DNA of 64,000 nt from Candidatus Poribacteria bacterium (GTDB lineage: Bacteria > Poribacteria > WGA-4E > WGA-3G). The stretch covers positions 1 through 64,000 of the forward strand of contig JAJDWI010000004.1 in the NCBI GenBank assembly GCA_022825665.1, in the 5' to 3' direction. The notes under the pieces were generated by a model, which worked only from the letters and a program-made list of their open reading frames with translations, was not told the DNA's origin and ran no database searches. The position numbers and the translations under genes were made by a program. Positions 56,484 through 64,000 of the stretch are shown here, piece after piece. Positions within the stretch are counted from its first letter, which is position 1. Each line of letters begins with the position of its first letter.

Positions 56484-57956
56484 GGGTGTGTAAAGTTTTT
56501 GTCACTTGAAGAGTTTATTGATGGAGTTGTAAAAAGCATACAAAAATGGTATCCTTTCCAAATAGTTATTTCCAAATAGTTATTTTTTATCCAAAGGAGA
56601 GGATACCGATGTTTAGTATAACATTAGAGAGTTGTGAAGTCAAAGAAAATACAGAAGCAGCAATGAACTTGGTAGAAGAAATAAACGATTTAGTAGGAGA
56701 ACTTGGCACTGGTTCTTATGTGTCGTTGGATGAAGCGGAGCAGCGTATTTTAGAAGGGACCCACTCCATAAGACGCAAGTTGTTAGAGATGTCCGTCAAC
56801 CAAGAGGCATCTGGCAAGGAGGCGGAACCGGTTGCGTGTCCAAAGTGTGATACCCCCTCTCGTCGGTGGCGTAGAAGAGGACGACAGATTACGACGCGCT
56901 GCGGTATCATCCGTGTTCATCGTTGGGTGTATTGTTGTGCGTTGGGACATTCCCATAAACCTTGGGATATGAGACAAAGGTTGAAAGGCAAATACACCCA
57001 TCGTGTTGCTGAAGCGATGTGTCGTTTGTCGGCGCACCTTCCGTTTAGGGAGGCAGCTGAGGAGTTATCTCGTCAAGGGATAAAAGTGAGCCACACGACG
57101 CTGCATAAGAAAGTGCGTGAATGGTCAAAAGATTTGAAAGCACTCGCGGCGGTGGCACCCCAAACCCTTGAAAAAAATCAGCGTTGGTATGTGAGTTGTG
57201 ATGGGTGTCACACGAACTCGCCAGAAGGTTGGAAAGAGACAAAAGTCAGTTGTATTTATAGAGATTATCCACAACTGGGACCCAATAGTGTTGCGAGTGT
57301 GCGGACTGAAAGTATTCGTTATACTGCCAATCGTCAGGACGCACAACACTGTGGTAAGGATTTATATGCGTTAGCCACCAATAGTGGTATTTACCAAGAA
57401 GCTATAGATACTCAAGAGATCGTGTTTATCGGTGATGGTGCTGCGTGGATTTGGAACTTAGCAGCTGAATACTTCCCCAATGCTGTTGAGATTGTGGATT
57501 ACATGCACGCTAAATCCCACCTGTATGATGTTGCGAAATGCGCCTTCGGAGAGACTGAGACGGAAACGATTGCAGCTTGGATACAAGAGGTCGCCCCGAT
57601 CCTTTTAGATGGAAACATCCCTGAAGTGGTCGCCCGTATCCGCACTTTAGAACCACAAAATCCGGAGGATAGAGATACTTTAGAAAGAGAAGCAAGATAT
57701 TTCCAAAAACATGCGAAGCGGATGCGGTATAAAGCGTTTAGAGAGAAAGGGTATCAGATTGGAAGTGGTGTCATAGAGAGTGCGTGTCATCATGTTGTTG
57801 GGAAAAGATGTAAACACGCTTCTATGAGGTGGACAGAGCCAGGACTAAATGCCATCCTTGAATGGAGATGTTTGTTAAAGAACAAAACTTGGAATAGGTA
57901 TTGGTATCCAGAAACAAAAACCGCCTGATGCTTAGTGACAAAAACTTTACACACCC
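56484..57956 (+). mobile_element. Complete ISKra4-type insertion sequence
   Basis: The element is 1473 bases long, bounded by perfect 23-bp terminal inverted repeats: GGGTGTGTAAAGTTTTTG... at 56484-56506 and its exact complement at 57934-57956. It carries one transposase gene reading left to right and a tandem duplicate of CCAAATAGTTATTT before it. No target-site duplication is visible in the flanks (CGGATA on the left, CTTTCA on the right). It has inserted at the end of a small repeat element (copy 1). Confidence 0.88.
56609..57928 (+). CDS. ISKra4-family transposase
   Basis: The 439-aa protein has an N-terminal zinc-ribbon-like region (CPKCD...RGRQITTRCGIIRVHRWVYCC...H), then a DDE-type catalytic core: YVSCDGCHTN, VFIGDGAAWIWNLAAEYFP, EIVDYMHAKSHLYDVAK and IGSGVIESACHHVVGKRCKHASMRWTEPG, which are hallmark blocks of ISKra4 transposases. 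The start is ATG with AAAGGAGAGG upstream; the longer frame runs into the terminal repeat. All blocks are intact, so the IS may be active. Codon use looks like its neighbours. Confidence 0.9.
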   Translation: MFSITLESCEVKENTEAAMNLVEEINDLVGELGTGSYVSLDEAEQRILEGTHSIRRKLLEMSVNQEASGKEAEPVACPKCDTPSRRWRRRGRQITTRCGIIRVHRWVYCCALGHSHKPWDMRQRLKGKYTHRVAEAMCRLSAHLPFREAAEELSRQGIKVSHTTLHKKVREWSKDLKALAAVAPQTLEKNQRWYVSCDGCHTNSPEGWKETKVSCIYRDYPQLGPNSVASVRTESIRYTANRQDAQHCGKDLYALATNSGIYQEAIDTQEIVFIGDGAAWIWNLAAEYFPNAVEIVDYMHAKSHLYDVAKCAFGETETETIAAWIQEVAPILLDGNIPEVVARIRTLEPQNPEDRDTLEREARYFQKHAKRMRYKAFREKGYQIGSGVIESACHHVVGKRCKHASMRWTEPGLNAILEWRCLLKNKTWNRYWYPETKTA

Positions 57957-57975
57957 CTTTCAACAGCAAGTTTAG

Positions 57976-58015
57976 CCGTCTACATCCCACAAGTTAAAGC
58001 ATGGGGATTTGACGG
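57976..58015. repeat. Nested palindrome downstream of the IS
   Basis: CCGTC and GACGG form outer arms, and ATCCCA with TGGGGAT inner arms, around a 12-base loop. It resembles hairpins at ends of IS200/IS605-type elements, so it may be a remnant; it could equally be a terminator or attenuator. The rest of this 150-base gap holds nothing assignable. Confidence 0.4.
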
Positions 58016-58109
58016 GAGTGTTAAAATATAAATTGTCAAGAAAAACTATATAAATATCTAAATAAACGTTGGTGAACATAAAATGTTTACTGATTTTCGT
58101 TGCTTTTTC

Positions 58110-58646
58110 TCATGTTGTTTCTAAGACAGCGATATACGGTAAATTTCTATACATCTGTCCATAATCAAGTCCGTATCCAACGACAAAAACGTTCGGAATT
58201 TCAAATCCTGAATAATCAATAGGCACAGAAACTTGACGCCGAGCGGGTTTATCGAGCAGGGTGCAGATCTTAATCGTTTTTGGGTTTAGTGTTCGCAGGT
58301 GTTTCATGAGAAACTTTAAGGTTTGTCCCGAATCAATAATGTCCTCTACAATAAGTACATCTTTATTTTCTATGTACCCACTTCCTGACCGTATGAATTT
58401 TATATTTTTCGATGGTTCAGTACTATCGTTGTAACTTGAAGTCTGTAGAAACTCAAACCTTAGCGGCAGCGAAATTTCTCGGGCGAGATCCGCGAAAAAA
58501 AGTGCAGCACCTCTCAGCACGCAAACCAAGACCAGTTCTTGATTTTCATAATCTTTGGATATCTGTTTGCCAAGTTCTCGTATCCTATTTCGAATTTGTG
58601 CTTCAGAAAGCAGGATAGTTTTAGGAATTGATATTATCTCTGGCAT
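58110..58646 (-). CDS. hpt: Hypoxanthine phosphoribosyltransferase
   Basis: Hpt salvages hypoxanthine (and guanine) to IMP/GMP with PRPP. The 178-aa protein has the PRPP loop VLIVEDIIDSGQTL (about residues 99-112), VCVLRGAALFFADLARE early, and FVVGYGLDYGQMYRNLPYIAVLE at the end. The start (MPEIISI) is placed 26 bases inside the end of tilS; a longer frame would overlap tilS by 160 bases. tilS-hpt pairing (often followed by ftsH) is a widespread bacterial arrangement. Confidence 0.93.
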   Translation of the reverse strand: MPEIISIPKTILLSEAQIRNRIRELGKQISKDYENQELVLVCVLRGAALFFADLAREISLPLRFEFLQTSSYNDSTEPSKNIKFIRSGSGYIENKDVLIVEDIIDSGQTLKFLMKHLRTLNPKTIKICTLLDKPARRQVSVPIDYSGFEIPNVFVVGYGLDYGQMYRNLPYIAVLETT

Positions 58647-60036
58647 AATGTAAATGAAGATACCTTTGTGTTGTTGGGTGAACTTTGAATTTTTCATTAG
58701 TGGTGAAACCGATAACCCACAGAATTTCATTCCCACAAACAAGCATTGGAATGCGATCACGTTCAAACAGTGGCACTTTTGCATCCATCAAAAAATCTTT
58801 TATTTTTTTTGTTCCTCGCATTCCATGAGGTTGAAATCTATCTCCATCTCGTCGATTGCGGATTGTCAACGGTGATTTTATCTTACTATAATCAAATATC
58901 GCCTCAAAAGTGCCGTCAGGAATGGACAGGACATCACCTTGCGAAGCATCGTATATACATGCTGTTATTTCTGCATTTAATTCTGGAATTAGTGTTCTAC
59001 CAGATATGTTTAACGTGTAGGCAAAGCCTTCAGTTTCAACAGGGTTTTTCTCAAAAATTAGTTGCTTATAAGCCCGCCTAAACTTTACACTGTGTGGCAA
59101 CGTAAACACCGCATTTGGTTTATCGGAATTAACGATGTCAAGCATTGATTGGTAATGTTCATAGGAATAATCACTAATTTGTCCAATTAAATCAGTGATA
59201 CTATGTCTTAGTATCCGTCTTTGTAAAATAATGTGATGTTTGAGAAATACGTCTCTATCCAATATAATACTTGTGAACTGAGTAAATGAAAGCCTACAGG
59301 AGTCATATAATGCGTAAGTTATTTCATCAAGATATTCCGATTCATCACGTAGGATTTCAGCAGTTCTGCTTAAACCTGTTTTAATATTCGGGTTATACTC
59401 CTGTTCAAGCAATGGTATCAACTCGTGTCGAATTCGGTTCCGTAGATAACGTTTATCCGTATTCGTTGAATCTTGTCTTGGAACAATCCCTTCTGATTTA
59501 AGATAGGCTTCAATTTCTGCGCGAGTGAACCGGACAAGCGGTCGAATGAACTTTCCATCTCTTATAGGTTTAATACCTTGTAATCCAGTGACTCCGGAGC
59601 CGCGGATCAAGTTCATTATGACTGTTTCTGCAATATCGTCTTGTTGGTGTCCGAGTGCTATTTTGGTTGCTCCTACTTGCATACATACTGATTCGAAAAA
59701 GTCGTAACGCGCTTTGCGTCCTGCAGCTTCTACAGATAGTTTCCACTGTTCAATTAAATGTGGTAATTCAACGGAGTGTCCGGTAAAAGGCAGTTCTAAA
59801 CGGATGGCATGTTCGTGGACGAAGTTTGCGTCAGAGGCAGAATCATTTCTGAGACCGTGATCTAAGTGAACGACATGCAGATGACAGTTTAGATTTGTAT
59901 GTAGGGAATGCAACCCGTAAAGCAGTGCAAGGGAATCAGCACCGCCTGACACTGCAACAAGCACCGTCTCTCCATCCTCAATCATCGCGTGCTGCAAAAT
60001 GAAGCGATGCATCTCTCGCAGAAAACGGGCTTTCAT
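58621..60036 (-). CDS. tilS: tRNA(Ile)-lysidine synthase TilS
   Basis: TilS adds lysidine to C34 of the CAU anticodon of tRNA-Ile2 so that it reads AUA and is charged with Ile. The 471-aa protein has the PP-loop AVSGGADSLALLYGL (about residues 30-44), VHLDHGLR, LGHQQDDIAETVIMNLIRGSGVTGL, and the C-terminal TilS domain with RNRRDGDRFQPHGMRGTKKIKDFLMDAK. Length fits the long form. A CAU-anticodon tRNA gene lies 22 bases upstream on the same strand under one promoter. hpt overlaps its 3' end. Confidence 0.95.
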   Translation of the reverse strand: MKARFLREMHRFILQHAMIEDGETVLVAVSGGADSLALLYGLHSLHTNLNCHLHVVHLDHGLRNDSASDANFVHEHAIRLELPFTGHSVELPHLIEQWKLSVEAAGRKARYDFFESVCMQVGATKIALGHQQDDIAETVIMNLIRGSGVTGLQGIKPIRDGKFIRPLVRFTRAEIEAYLKSEGIVPRQDSTNTDKRYLRNRIRHELIPLLEQEYNPNIKTGLSRTAEILRDESEYLDEITYALYDSCRLSFTQFTSIILDRDVFLKHHIILQRRILRHSITDLIGQISDYSYEHYQSMLDIVNSDKPNAVFTLPHSVKFRRAYKQLIFEKNPVETEGFAYTLNISGRTLIPELNAEITACIYDASQGDVLSIPDGTFEAIFDYSKIKSPLTIRNRRDGDRFQPHGMRGTKKIKDFLMDAKVPLFERDRIPMLVCGNEILWVIGFTTNEKFKVHPTTQRYLHLHYARDNINS

Positions 60037-60058
60037 GAGACAAGCCTTTAAAGAACAA

Positions 60059-60130
60059 TGCCGGTGCGGAGAGTCGAACTCCGGACAGCACGATTATGAG
60101 TCGTGTGCTCTACCACTGAGCTACACCGGC
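60059..60130 (-). tRNA. tRNA with CAU anticodon (elongator Met or Ile2)
   Basis: The minus strand folds as a 72-nt tRNA: acceptor GCCGGTG/CACCGGC, D-arm GCTC-AGTGGTA-GAGC, anticodon stem CACGA/TCGTG with loop CTCATAA (anticodon CAT), 5-base variable loop, and T-arm CGGAG-TTCGACT-CTCCG, then A as discriminator. No 3' CCA is encoded. The anticodon alone cannot separate elongator Met from the Ile2 tRNA modified by TilS; its place right before tilS makes Ile2 worth testing. Confidence 0.95.
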
Positions 60131-60149
60131 ACGTTAAATGTATTGAATA

Positions 60150-60178
60150 AGTATATCACATGTCTTTCTGTAAGTCAA
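60150..60178 (-). promoter_or_regulatory. Predicted promoter of the tRNA-tilS-hpt unit
   Basis: On the minus strand, TTGACT, a 17-base spacer and TATACT (TGA before it) lie about 20 bases ahead of the tRNA. Confidence 0.7.
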
Positions 60179-60240
60179 ACAATTCTTCATTTAAGCGGAG
60201 CCATTCAGTTTTCCAATTCCTATTATTTTATTAAGCCTTC

Positions 60241-60335
60241 CTTTGTAGGAGCGATCTCTTATCATGAAAACCTTGGTTCAGACTCTTCTCTTATCCTGCA
60301 AATCCTGAAATCCTGCAAATCCTGGTTCAGACAAC
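60241..60335. repeat. Short repeat cluster
   Basis: TGTAGGAGCGATCTCTTATC is followed by GGTTCAGAC, then tandem AATCCTGAAATCCTGCAAATCCTGG, then GGTTCAGACAAC. TGTAGGAGCG also occurs at 60774 and (as TAGGAGCG) near 97. Non-coding; part of the 930-base gap between the tRNA and the next gene. Confidence 0.5.
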
Positions 60336-60358
60336 TAAAAACTGAAAACTACCCCAAA

Positions 60359-60780
60359 CATACATGAAACATATTGTTCCAACTCCCACAACCCCTTCAC
60401 ACCCTTCCCACCACCTGTTATACTACTACCACTATGAAAAACAGAAACCGCTTACACCTCACATTCACAACAAAAACCGACACCCGTCACCCCAAAATAT
60501 CCACCAAAAAACCGACCAAAATCAAGCAAATAAAAAACGAACCAAAAATGAAATTCTCAGAATTTCCAAAAACCCCTATAAACCCAGTTCCAGACTGGCA
60601 TAACCCCAAATATCAAAACGAACCAAAAACCGAAAAATAGCCGTTTTTGGTTCGTTTTTAGAAGGAGCAAAAACCGATGTATTTACAAGAAAAGCACAAG
60701 CAATTCGCTGTCAAATCTTACGCAAAATTCACGACAAACAATCAAGTCGCGCAAGCATTCATAGAGAAATTCCCATGTAG
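60359..60780 (+). repeat. Small undescribed element, copy 2
   Basis: Same order of parts as 56084-56483: ATACATGAAACATATTGTTCC, a -10-like TATACT (60419), a 68-codon basic ORF, a 16-bp stem hairpin (60615-60630 with 60643-60658, AACGAACCAAAAAC arms) overlapping the ORF stop, AGAAGGAG, then ATG and a second ORF beginning with EKHKQFAVKS. The second ORF reads on as an HTH-like segment for about 33 codons before a TGTAGGAGCG repeat cuts in. Sequence identity to copy 1 is patchy, strongest in the leader and the KHKQF region. Confidence 0.6.
60434..60640 (+). CDS. Small basic protein of the repeat element (hypothetical)
   Basis: The 68-codon Lys/Thr/Pro-rich frame starts at ATG shortly after the predicted -10 and ends in the hairpin. 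It aligns with the 65-codon frame at 56198 (LTF, KKP.., F S..., PI). No domain is recognised; it could be a leader peptide controlling the hairpin and the downstream ORF. Confidence 0.4.
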   Translation: MKNRNRLHLTFTTKTDTRHPKISTKKPTKIKQIKNEPKMKFSEFPKTPINPVPDWHNPKYQNEPKTEK

Positions 60781-60940
60781 GAGCGTTGTTTCCCTGTCCA
60801 TATTACCTCACCCATCTTATCCGTATCTTCCATTTATTCGGACAGAGAAACCCCTCCCTATGATTGTAATGTGCTGTAGAATCAATCCCTTCTGCGCCTT
60901 TCGCGTACTCCGAGATTCAGACAGAAAAATCGACAATTGA
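60677..60940 (+). pseudogene. Truncated small HTH-like protein of the repeat element
   Basis: ATG follows AGAAGGAG. The first about 33 codons (KHKQFAVKSYAKFTTNNQVA, then QAFIEKF) look like the start of a small helix-turn-helix protein similar to phage DUF2280-like or transposon-associated proteins. From about 60774 the reading frame continues into unrelated sequence beginning with the TGTAGGAGCG repeat, so the product is probably a broken gene. Copy 1 has the same N terminus (GKHKQFVVKT) and is cut even earlier. Confidence 0.5.
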
Positions 60941-60967
60941 ATGGCTCTGTATGACTACTAAAAAAAG

Positions 60968-60996
60968 TTGACATCAGTAACTATACTGTCTATAAT
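60968..60996 (+). promoter_or_regulatory. Perfect-consensus sigma-70 promoter
   Basis: TTGACA, exactly 17 bases, TATAAT: no mismatch to the sigma-70 consensus. It lies about 60 bases before the ATG of the polymer-forming membrane protein and is expected to drive that gene and the VWA gene. Confidence 0.8.
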
Positions 60997-61058
60997 ACAT
61001 TAGGTATTATCAAAACTATAGGGATGCCGTCCCTTTCTATATTAAATAAGTAATAAAC

Positions 61059-62201
61059 ATGAAACAAATAGCAATCTTATTATTAATTACGGTTATATGT
61101 GGTATTCAACCACTGTATGCACAAACGCCAGAATCTCCTCCTACACTCCCAGAAGAAGATAAATCAGTTGAGGATAATAGCCAAATTACCGAACCTGTTT
61201 CGCAATCAACACAAGAACAACAATCCACAACACAAGTAGATCAATCCTCAGAAGACGAAAAACAAGATATCGAAAATAATCCACTACCTCCACCAGAAGA
61301 AATACCTACAGACAGCGACGAACAGGATATGATATCTACGATTAAGGAAATAGAAGAACCACCTGATACACCTGATCCAGCATTACCAAAGTGGAGAGGA
61401 GAACGACGGTTTTTCAAAATTGTCAACGATTACTTGTTAGAAGCGGATGAAGTTCTGACAACGCTTGTTCTACTTGCCGGAAACGCATCTATACAGGGAA
61501 CAGTAACAGGGAATGTCTTAGTAATTGGTGGAGATGTTGACATTGCACCGGGTGCTGAAATCAAAGGAATGCTCCAAGTGATCGGTGGACAGATATATGG
61601 TAACCTTGAATCTGTAGAGCATTTTAACGTAAGTAATGGATGGAGAATCGCACCAGCTGCAGCACAACTGTTGATGCATCCGCATACCATCTGGGATATA
61701 AAGAAACACAGAAATTTTCGACTAACCGCAATGAAGTTTGGGATTTTGCTGTTGACATATCTTTTAATCGCTATTGCATTTCCAAGACCAATAAATGCCA
61801 TCAGTGCTATGTTAACAAACAGACCAATCGGTAGCATCCTTTTTGGCTTACTCATGTTTGTTGTGGTTCCTGTAGTATCGTGGGTTCTAATTCTTTCCAT
61901 TGTAGGGTTCCCTTTCCTACTATTAGGCATTTTCCTTTTAGTGCCGCTCGCGTTATGTGGTAAAACTGCCATCTTTTATACACTTGGAAGCACACTACTT
62001 GCCGGACGATTAAGACCTCTCGCGGTGATTTTTGGCTTTATCCCTTATTTTATGGCAACTGAGATCCCACATGTGGATTGGGTGACGTTTCTCGTTTTTA
62101 ATGGTGTTGGCATAGGAATATGTATACTGTCAACCTTAAAAGCAATGTCATCACCAAGCCAAACTAAAAACGTTCACTGGTCTGAAAGGATAGGTCAATA
62201 A
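61059..62201 (+). CDS. Bactofilin-like polymer-forming domain membrane protein
   Basis: The 380-aa protein has a signal peptide (about residues 1-22), an acidic Pro/Gln/Glu-rich linker (about 23-112), and a short right-handed beta-helix-like, bactofilin-related segment (about 128-178: LLAGNASIQGTVTGNVLVIGGDVDIAPG). About four or five membrane helices follow (about 218-365). The combination places a polymer-type domain outside the membrane. Function is unknown; related proteins are annotated as polymer-forming cytoskeletal proteins. Its stop overlaps the start of the next gene (TAATG), so expression is coupled to the VWA protein. Confidence 0.72.
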   Translation: MKQIAILLLITVICGIQPLYAQTPESPPTLPEEDKSVEDNSQITEPVSQSTQEQQSTTQVDQSSEDEKQDIENNPLPPPEEIPTDSDEQDMISTIKEIEEPPDTPDPALPKWRGERRFFKIVNDYLLEADEVLTTLVLLAGNASIQGTVTGNVLVIGGDVDIAPGAEIKGMLQVIGGQIYGNLESVEHFNVSNGWRIAPAAAQLLMHPHTIWDIKKHRNFRLTAMKFGILLLTYLLIAIAFPRPINAISAMLTNRPIGSILFGLLMFVVVPVVSWVLILSIVGFPFLLLGIFLLVPLALCGKTAIFYTLGSTLLAGRLRPLAVIFGFIPYFMATEIPHVDWVTFLVFNGVGIGICILSTLKAMSSPSQTKNVHWSERIGQ

Positions 62202-63202
62202 TGGTCCTTGAATCTCCCATTTATCTCAGTCTGTATATCTTGTTGCCGTTATTGGTACTATATCTTTGGTGGCAAAAAAAACAAGGCACCTTACCTGTAA
62301 TCCGTTTTTCTGAACTTGAAGGAGTTCGCCAAATACCACAGACATTAGCCATCAAACTACTTCCATCACTTAAAATACTTAGGTTTGTTATAATTGCACT
62401 TCTTATTTTCGCACTTGCCAGACCACAACTCTCCCAAAGTCAAGAAAGGCGTTACGCTGAAGGTATTAATATCTTCTTAGCACTTGACATATCTGATAGT
62501 ATGCGAGCAGAGGATTTCAATGATACCAACCGTCTCCAAACTGCAAAGTCGGTTATACGTGATTTTCTCAGATTTCGTGAAAGTGATCGAATCGGGTTAA
62601 TCGTATTTTCTGGTGAGAGTTTTACGCTATGTCCACTTACGCTGGACTATTCAGTATTATCCGATTTACTTGATGATGTAGAAGTTGAAATGGGAGGACA
62701 GCTGCAAGATGGCACTGCTATCGGTGATGCGATCGCAATGGCGACACATCGATTGCGTACATCAGAAGCAAAAACCAAGATTGTGATTCTCTTGACAGAT
62801 GGCGAAAACAACGCAGGAACGATTGAACCTGGAACAGCAGCAGCATTAGCACAATCCTTCGATATTCGGGTTTACACTATCGGTATGGGTAAAGAAGGAG
62901 GGACGCGAATTCCGTACGAAGATACCACATTTGGTAAACGATACACAGATGTCATAACCTATCTTGATGAAGTGACGCTTAAAATGATCGCTAACACCAC
63001 TGGTGGACGTTATTTCCGTGCTACTGACATGCAGTCGCTGAAACATGTCTATGCTGAGATTGACAAACTTGAAAAGACCAAGTTTAAGGTCGTAAACTAT
63101 ACGGTTCGACAAGAGTTAGTGGGATATTTCCTAATACCTGCGGCACTTCTGTTAGGACTTGAAATACTATTGAGCAACACGGTTCTACGAAAAATACCAT
63201 AA
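62201..63202 (+). CDS. VWA-domain membrane protein, BatA-like
   Basis: The 333-aa protein has two N-terminal membrane helices (about 7-23 and 55-75), a VWA domain with MIDAS motif DISDSM (about 95-100), GLIVFSGESFTLCPLT and ILLTDGENNAG, and a C-terminal membrane helix (about 305-325). This is the BatA/Aer layout in which the VWA domain is anchored at the inner membrane and used with MoxR ATPases. The usual batB or moxR neighbours are not seen here, though they may lie beyond the window's edge or elsewhere. It is coupled to the preceding gene by TAATG. Confidence 0.85.
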   Translation: MVLESPIYLSLYILLPLLVLYLWWQKKQGTLPVIRFSELEGVRQIPQTLAIKLLPSLKILRFVIIALLIFALARPQLSQSQERRYAEGINIFLALDISDSMRAEDFNDTNRLQTAKSVIRDFLRFRESDRIGLIVFSGESFTLCPLTLDYSVLSDLLDDVEVEMGGQLQDGTAIGDAIAMATHRLRTSEAKTKIVILLTDGENNAGTIEPGTAAALAQSFDIRVYTIGMGKEGGTRIPYEDTTFGKRYTDVITYLDEVTLKMIANTTGGRYFRATDMQSLKHVYAEIDKLEKTKFKVVNYTVRQELVGYFLIPAALLLGLEILLSNTVLRKIP

Positions 63203-63240
63203 ATATCCAAATATTTACATTCATTTTTTAGGAGATTCTA

Positions 63241-64000
63241 ATGAAAAATATCATTGCATGTAACTTAGGAAGTTATAGACAGTTTGGGGCAAATGCTTAT
63301 ACACACTTAGCAGAAATCGGTCTGACTAACGTTGAGATTCGTGTTCCTGCTGCTGATGGCGTTGATGCATTACAAACGGAATTAAAGGCACACGGACTCA
63401 CTGCTACCAGTCTACTCGGTGGATGTGATGTTCAGTCTGAGACAGTTGTTGAGGATTTTCAATCGACGTTAGACATTGCAAATGAAATGGGTGTCAAGGT
63501 TATTTTTGTTAGCGTTCACTCAGGGGAGACTGACAAAAAAGTTGTCTATGAACGCCTACGTGCTATCGGTGAAAACGCCGAACCGTTGGGAGTAAAAGTG
63601 TGTTTAGAAACGCATCCTGATATGGCACACAACGGTGACATCGCACTTGAGACGATAAAAGGAGTTAACCATCCGAATATCTGCATCAACTTTGATACTG
63701 GTAACGTCTATTATTATAACCACGATGTAGATGCTGTCACAGAAGTCAAAAAGATTATCAAGCATGTTGGTGCTGTCCATCTCAAAGATACAAACGGTGG
63801 ATATAGGACATGGCATTTTCCAACCCTCGGAGAAGGCGTTGTTGATTACAAAGCAGTTTTCCAGACATTGAACGATGCAGATTTCTACGGTCCATTCACA
63901 ATGGAATTGGAAGGTATTGAGGGTGAAAACTTAGATGAAGCAGGTGTAAAAGCACGCGTCGCAGATTCACTGCAGCACCTGAAAGACATCGGAGTCATCT
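63241..64000 (+). CDS. Sugar phosphate isomerase/epimerase (xylose isomerase-like TIM barrel), partial
   Basis: The gene runs off the window end; 253 codons are visible. ATG follows TTTAGGAGA. The product starts MKNIIACNLGSYRQFGANAY and contains the TIM-barrel landmarks VCLETHPDM (metal-binding Glu), CINFDTGNVYYYN (Asp), VGAVHLKDTNGG (His) and TMELEG (Glu), the four metal ligands of the AP endonuclease 2 fold shared by sugar isomerases and epimerases such as hydroxypyruvate isomerase or myo-inosose enzymes. The substrate is unknown. Its start lies 38 bases after the VWA gene stop, so it may belong to that operon. Confidence 0.85.
   Translation, partial: MKNIIACNLGSYRQFGANAYTHLAEIGLTNVEIRVPAADGVDALQTELKAHGLTATSLLGGCDVQSETVVEDFQSTLDIANEMGVKVIFVSVHSGETDKKVVYERLRAIGENAEPLGVKVCLETHPDMAHNGDIALETIKGVNHPNICINFDTGNVYYYNHDVDAVTEVKKIIKHVGAVHLKDTNGGYRTWHFPTLGEGVVDYKAVFQTLNDADFYGPFTMELEGIEGENLDEAGVKARVADSLQHLKDIGVI

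Noticed and set aside
56397..56579. 60-codon frame running across the left end of the IS
   Set aside because: It is a chance fusion of the element fragment and IS sequence; only the first about 15 codons downstream of AAGGAG (in the other frame) match copy 2.

Overview
The window is about 64 kb of a low-GC (roughly 40%) Gram-negative-type bacterial chromosome. Outer-membrane traits (a PorV-like barrel, a lipoprotein, a very large C25/gingipain-type protein with a C-terminal sorting domain) point to a type IX secretion organism. The mix of CotH-ankyrin, formylglycine-generating-enzyme, RraA, NIPSNAP, Uma2 and BNR-repeat proteins, together with short dispersed palindromes, fits my memory of Candidatus Poribacteria. 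That placement is inference, since no 16S gene is present.

Layout. (1) 0.2-9.2 kb, minus strand: 2-oxoacid:ferredoxin oxidoreductase korAB, then a cytochrome c maturation operon (ccmE, ccmF, ccmH, a ccmI-like gene) running on into a membrane protein, a HEAT-repeat protein and a nuclease-fold protein. (2) 9.9-19.4 kb: accessory and sugar-acid genes, namely a CotH-ankyrin fusion, Uma2, a YjhG/YagF D-xylonate dehydratase, VanZ-like, an FGE-like protein, UlaG-like MBL, purE, RraA-like and NIPSNAP. (3) 19.5-28.9 kb: the replication block dnaA, oriC, recF, dciA (DUF721), gyrB, gyrA. The origin has a tandem array of DnaA-box-like 9-mers, a five-unit DnaA-trio run and an AT-rich stretch. dnaN is missing from its usual place between dnaA and recF. 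(4) 29-33.4 kb: secreted TPR, HExxH peptidase and BNR-propeller proteins. (5) 33.4-34.6 kb: a non-coding accessory island with a palindromic repeat, a MITE-like repeat, a compact RNA able to form a pseudoknot behind a near-consensus promoter, and the orphan right end of a tnpB (IS200/IS605-type) element. (6) 34.6-45 kb: lipoprotein, degenerate HepT-like HEPN protein, quinone reductase, the 2155-aa C25 protein and its PorV-like neighbour. (7) 45-48.4 kb, minus strand: an amiE-namZ-anmK peptidoglycan (MurNAc) recycling operon. (8) 48.6-56 kb: cupin, LamG-like, pgi, an NtrY/NtrC-like two-component system, GspG-like protein and prepilin peptidase. (9) 56-61 kb: mobile DNA, with a complete ISKra4-type insertion sequence and two diverged copies of a small undescribed element; between them lie hpt, tilS and a CAU-anticodon tRNA. 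(10) 61-64 kb: a polymer-forming membrane protein, a BatA-like VWA protein and a truncated sugar-phosphate isomerase/epimerase.

The most noteworthy items are: the origin architecture and missing dnaN; a CcmE whose heme-binding His is Cys (CXXXY type) in an operon that still has a CcmH-like gene; GyrA with Gly at both main quinolone-contact positions; the two-copy small element (promoter, basic ORF, hairpin, HTH-like ORF); the pseudoknotted RNA next to an orphan tnpB end; and recurrent extended -10 promoters (ATGCTA type).
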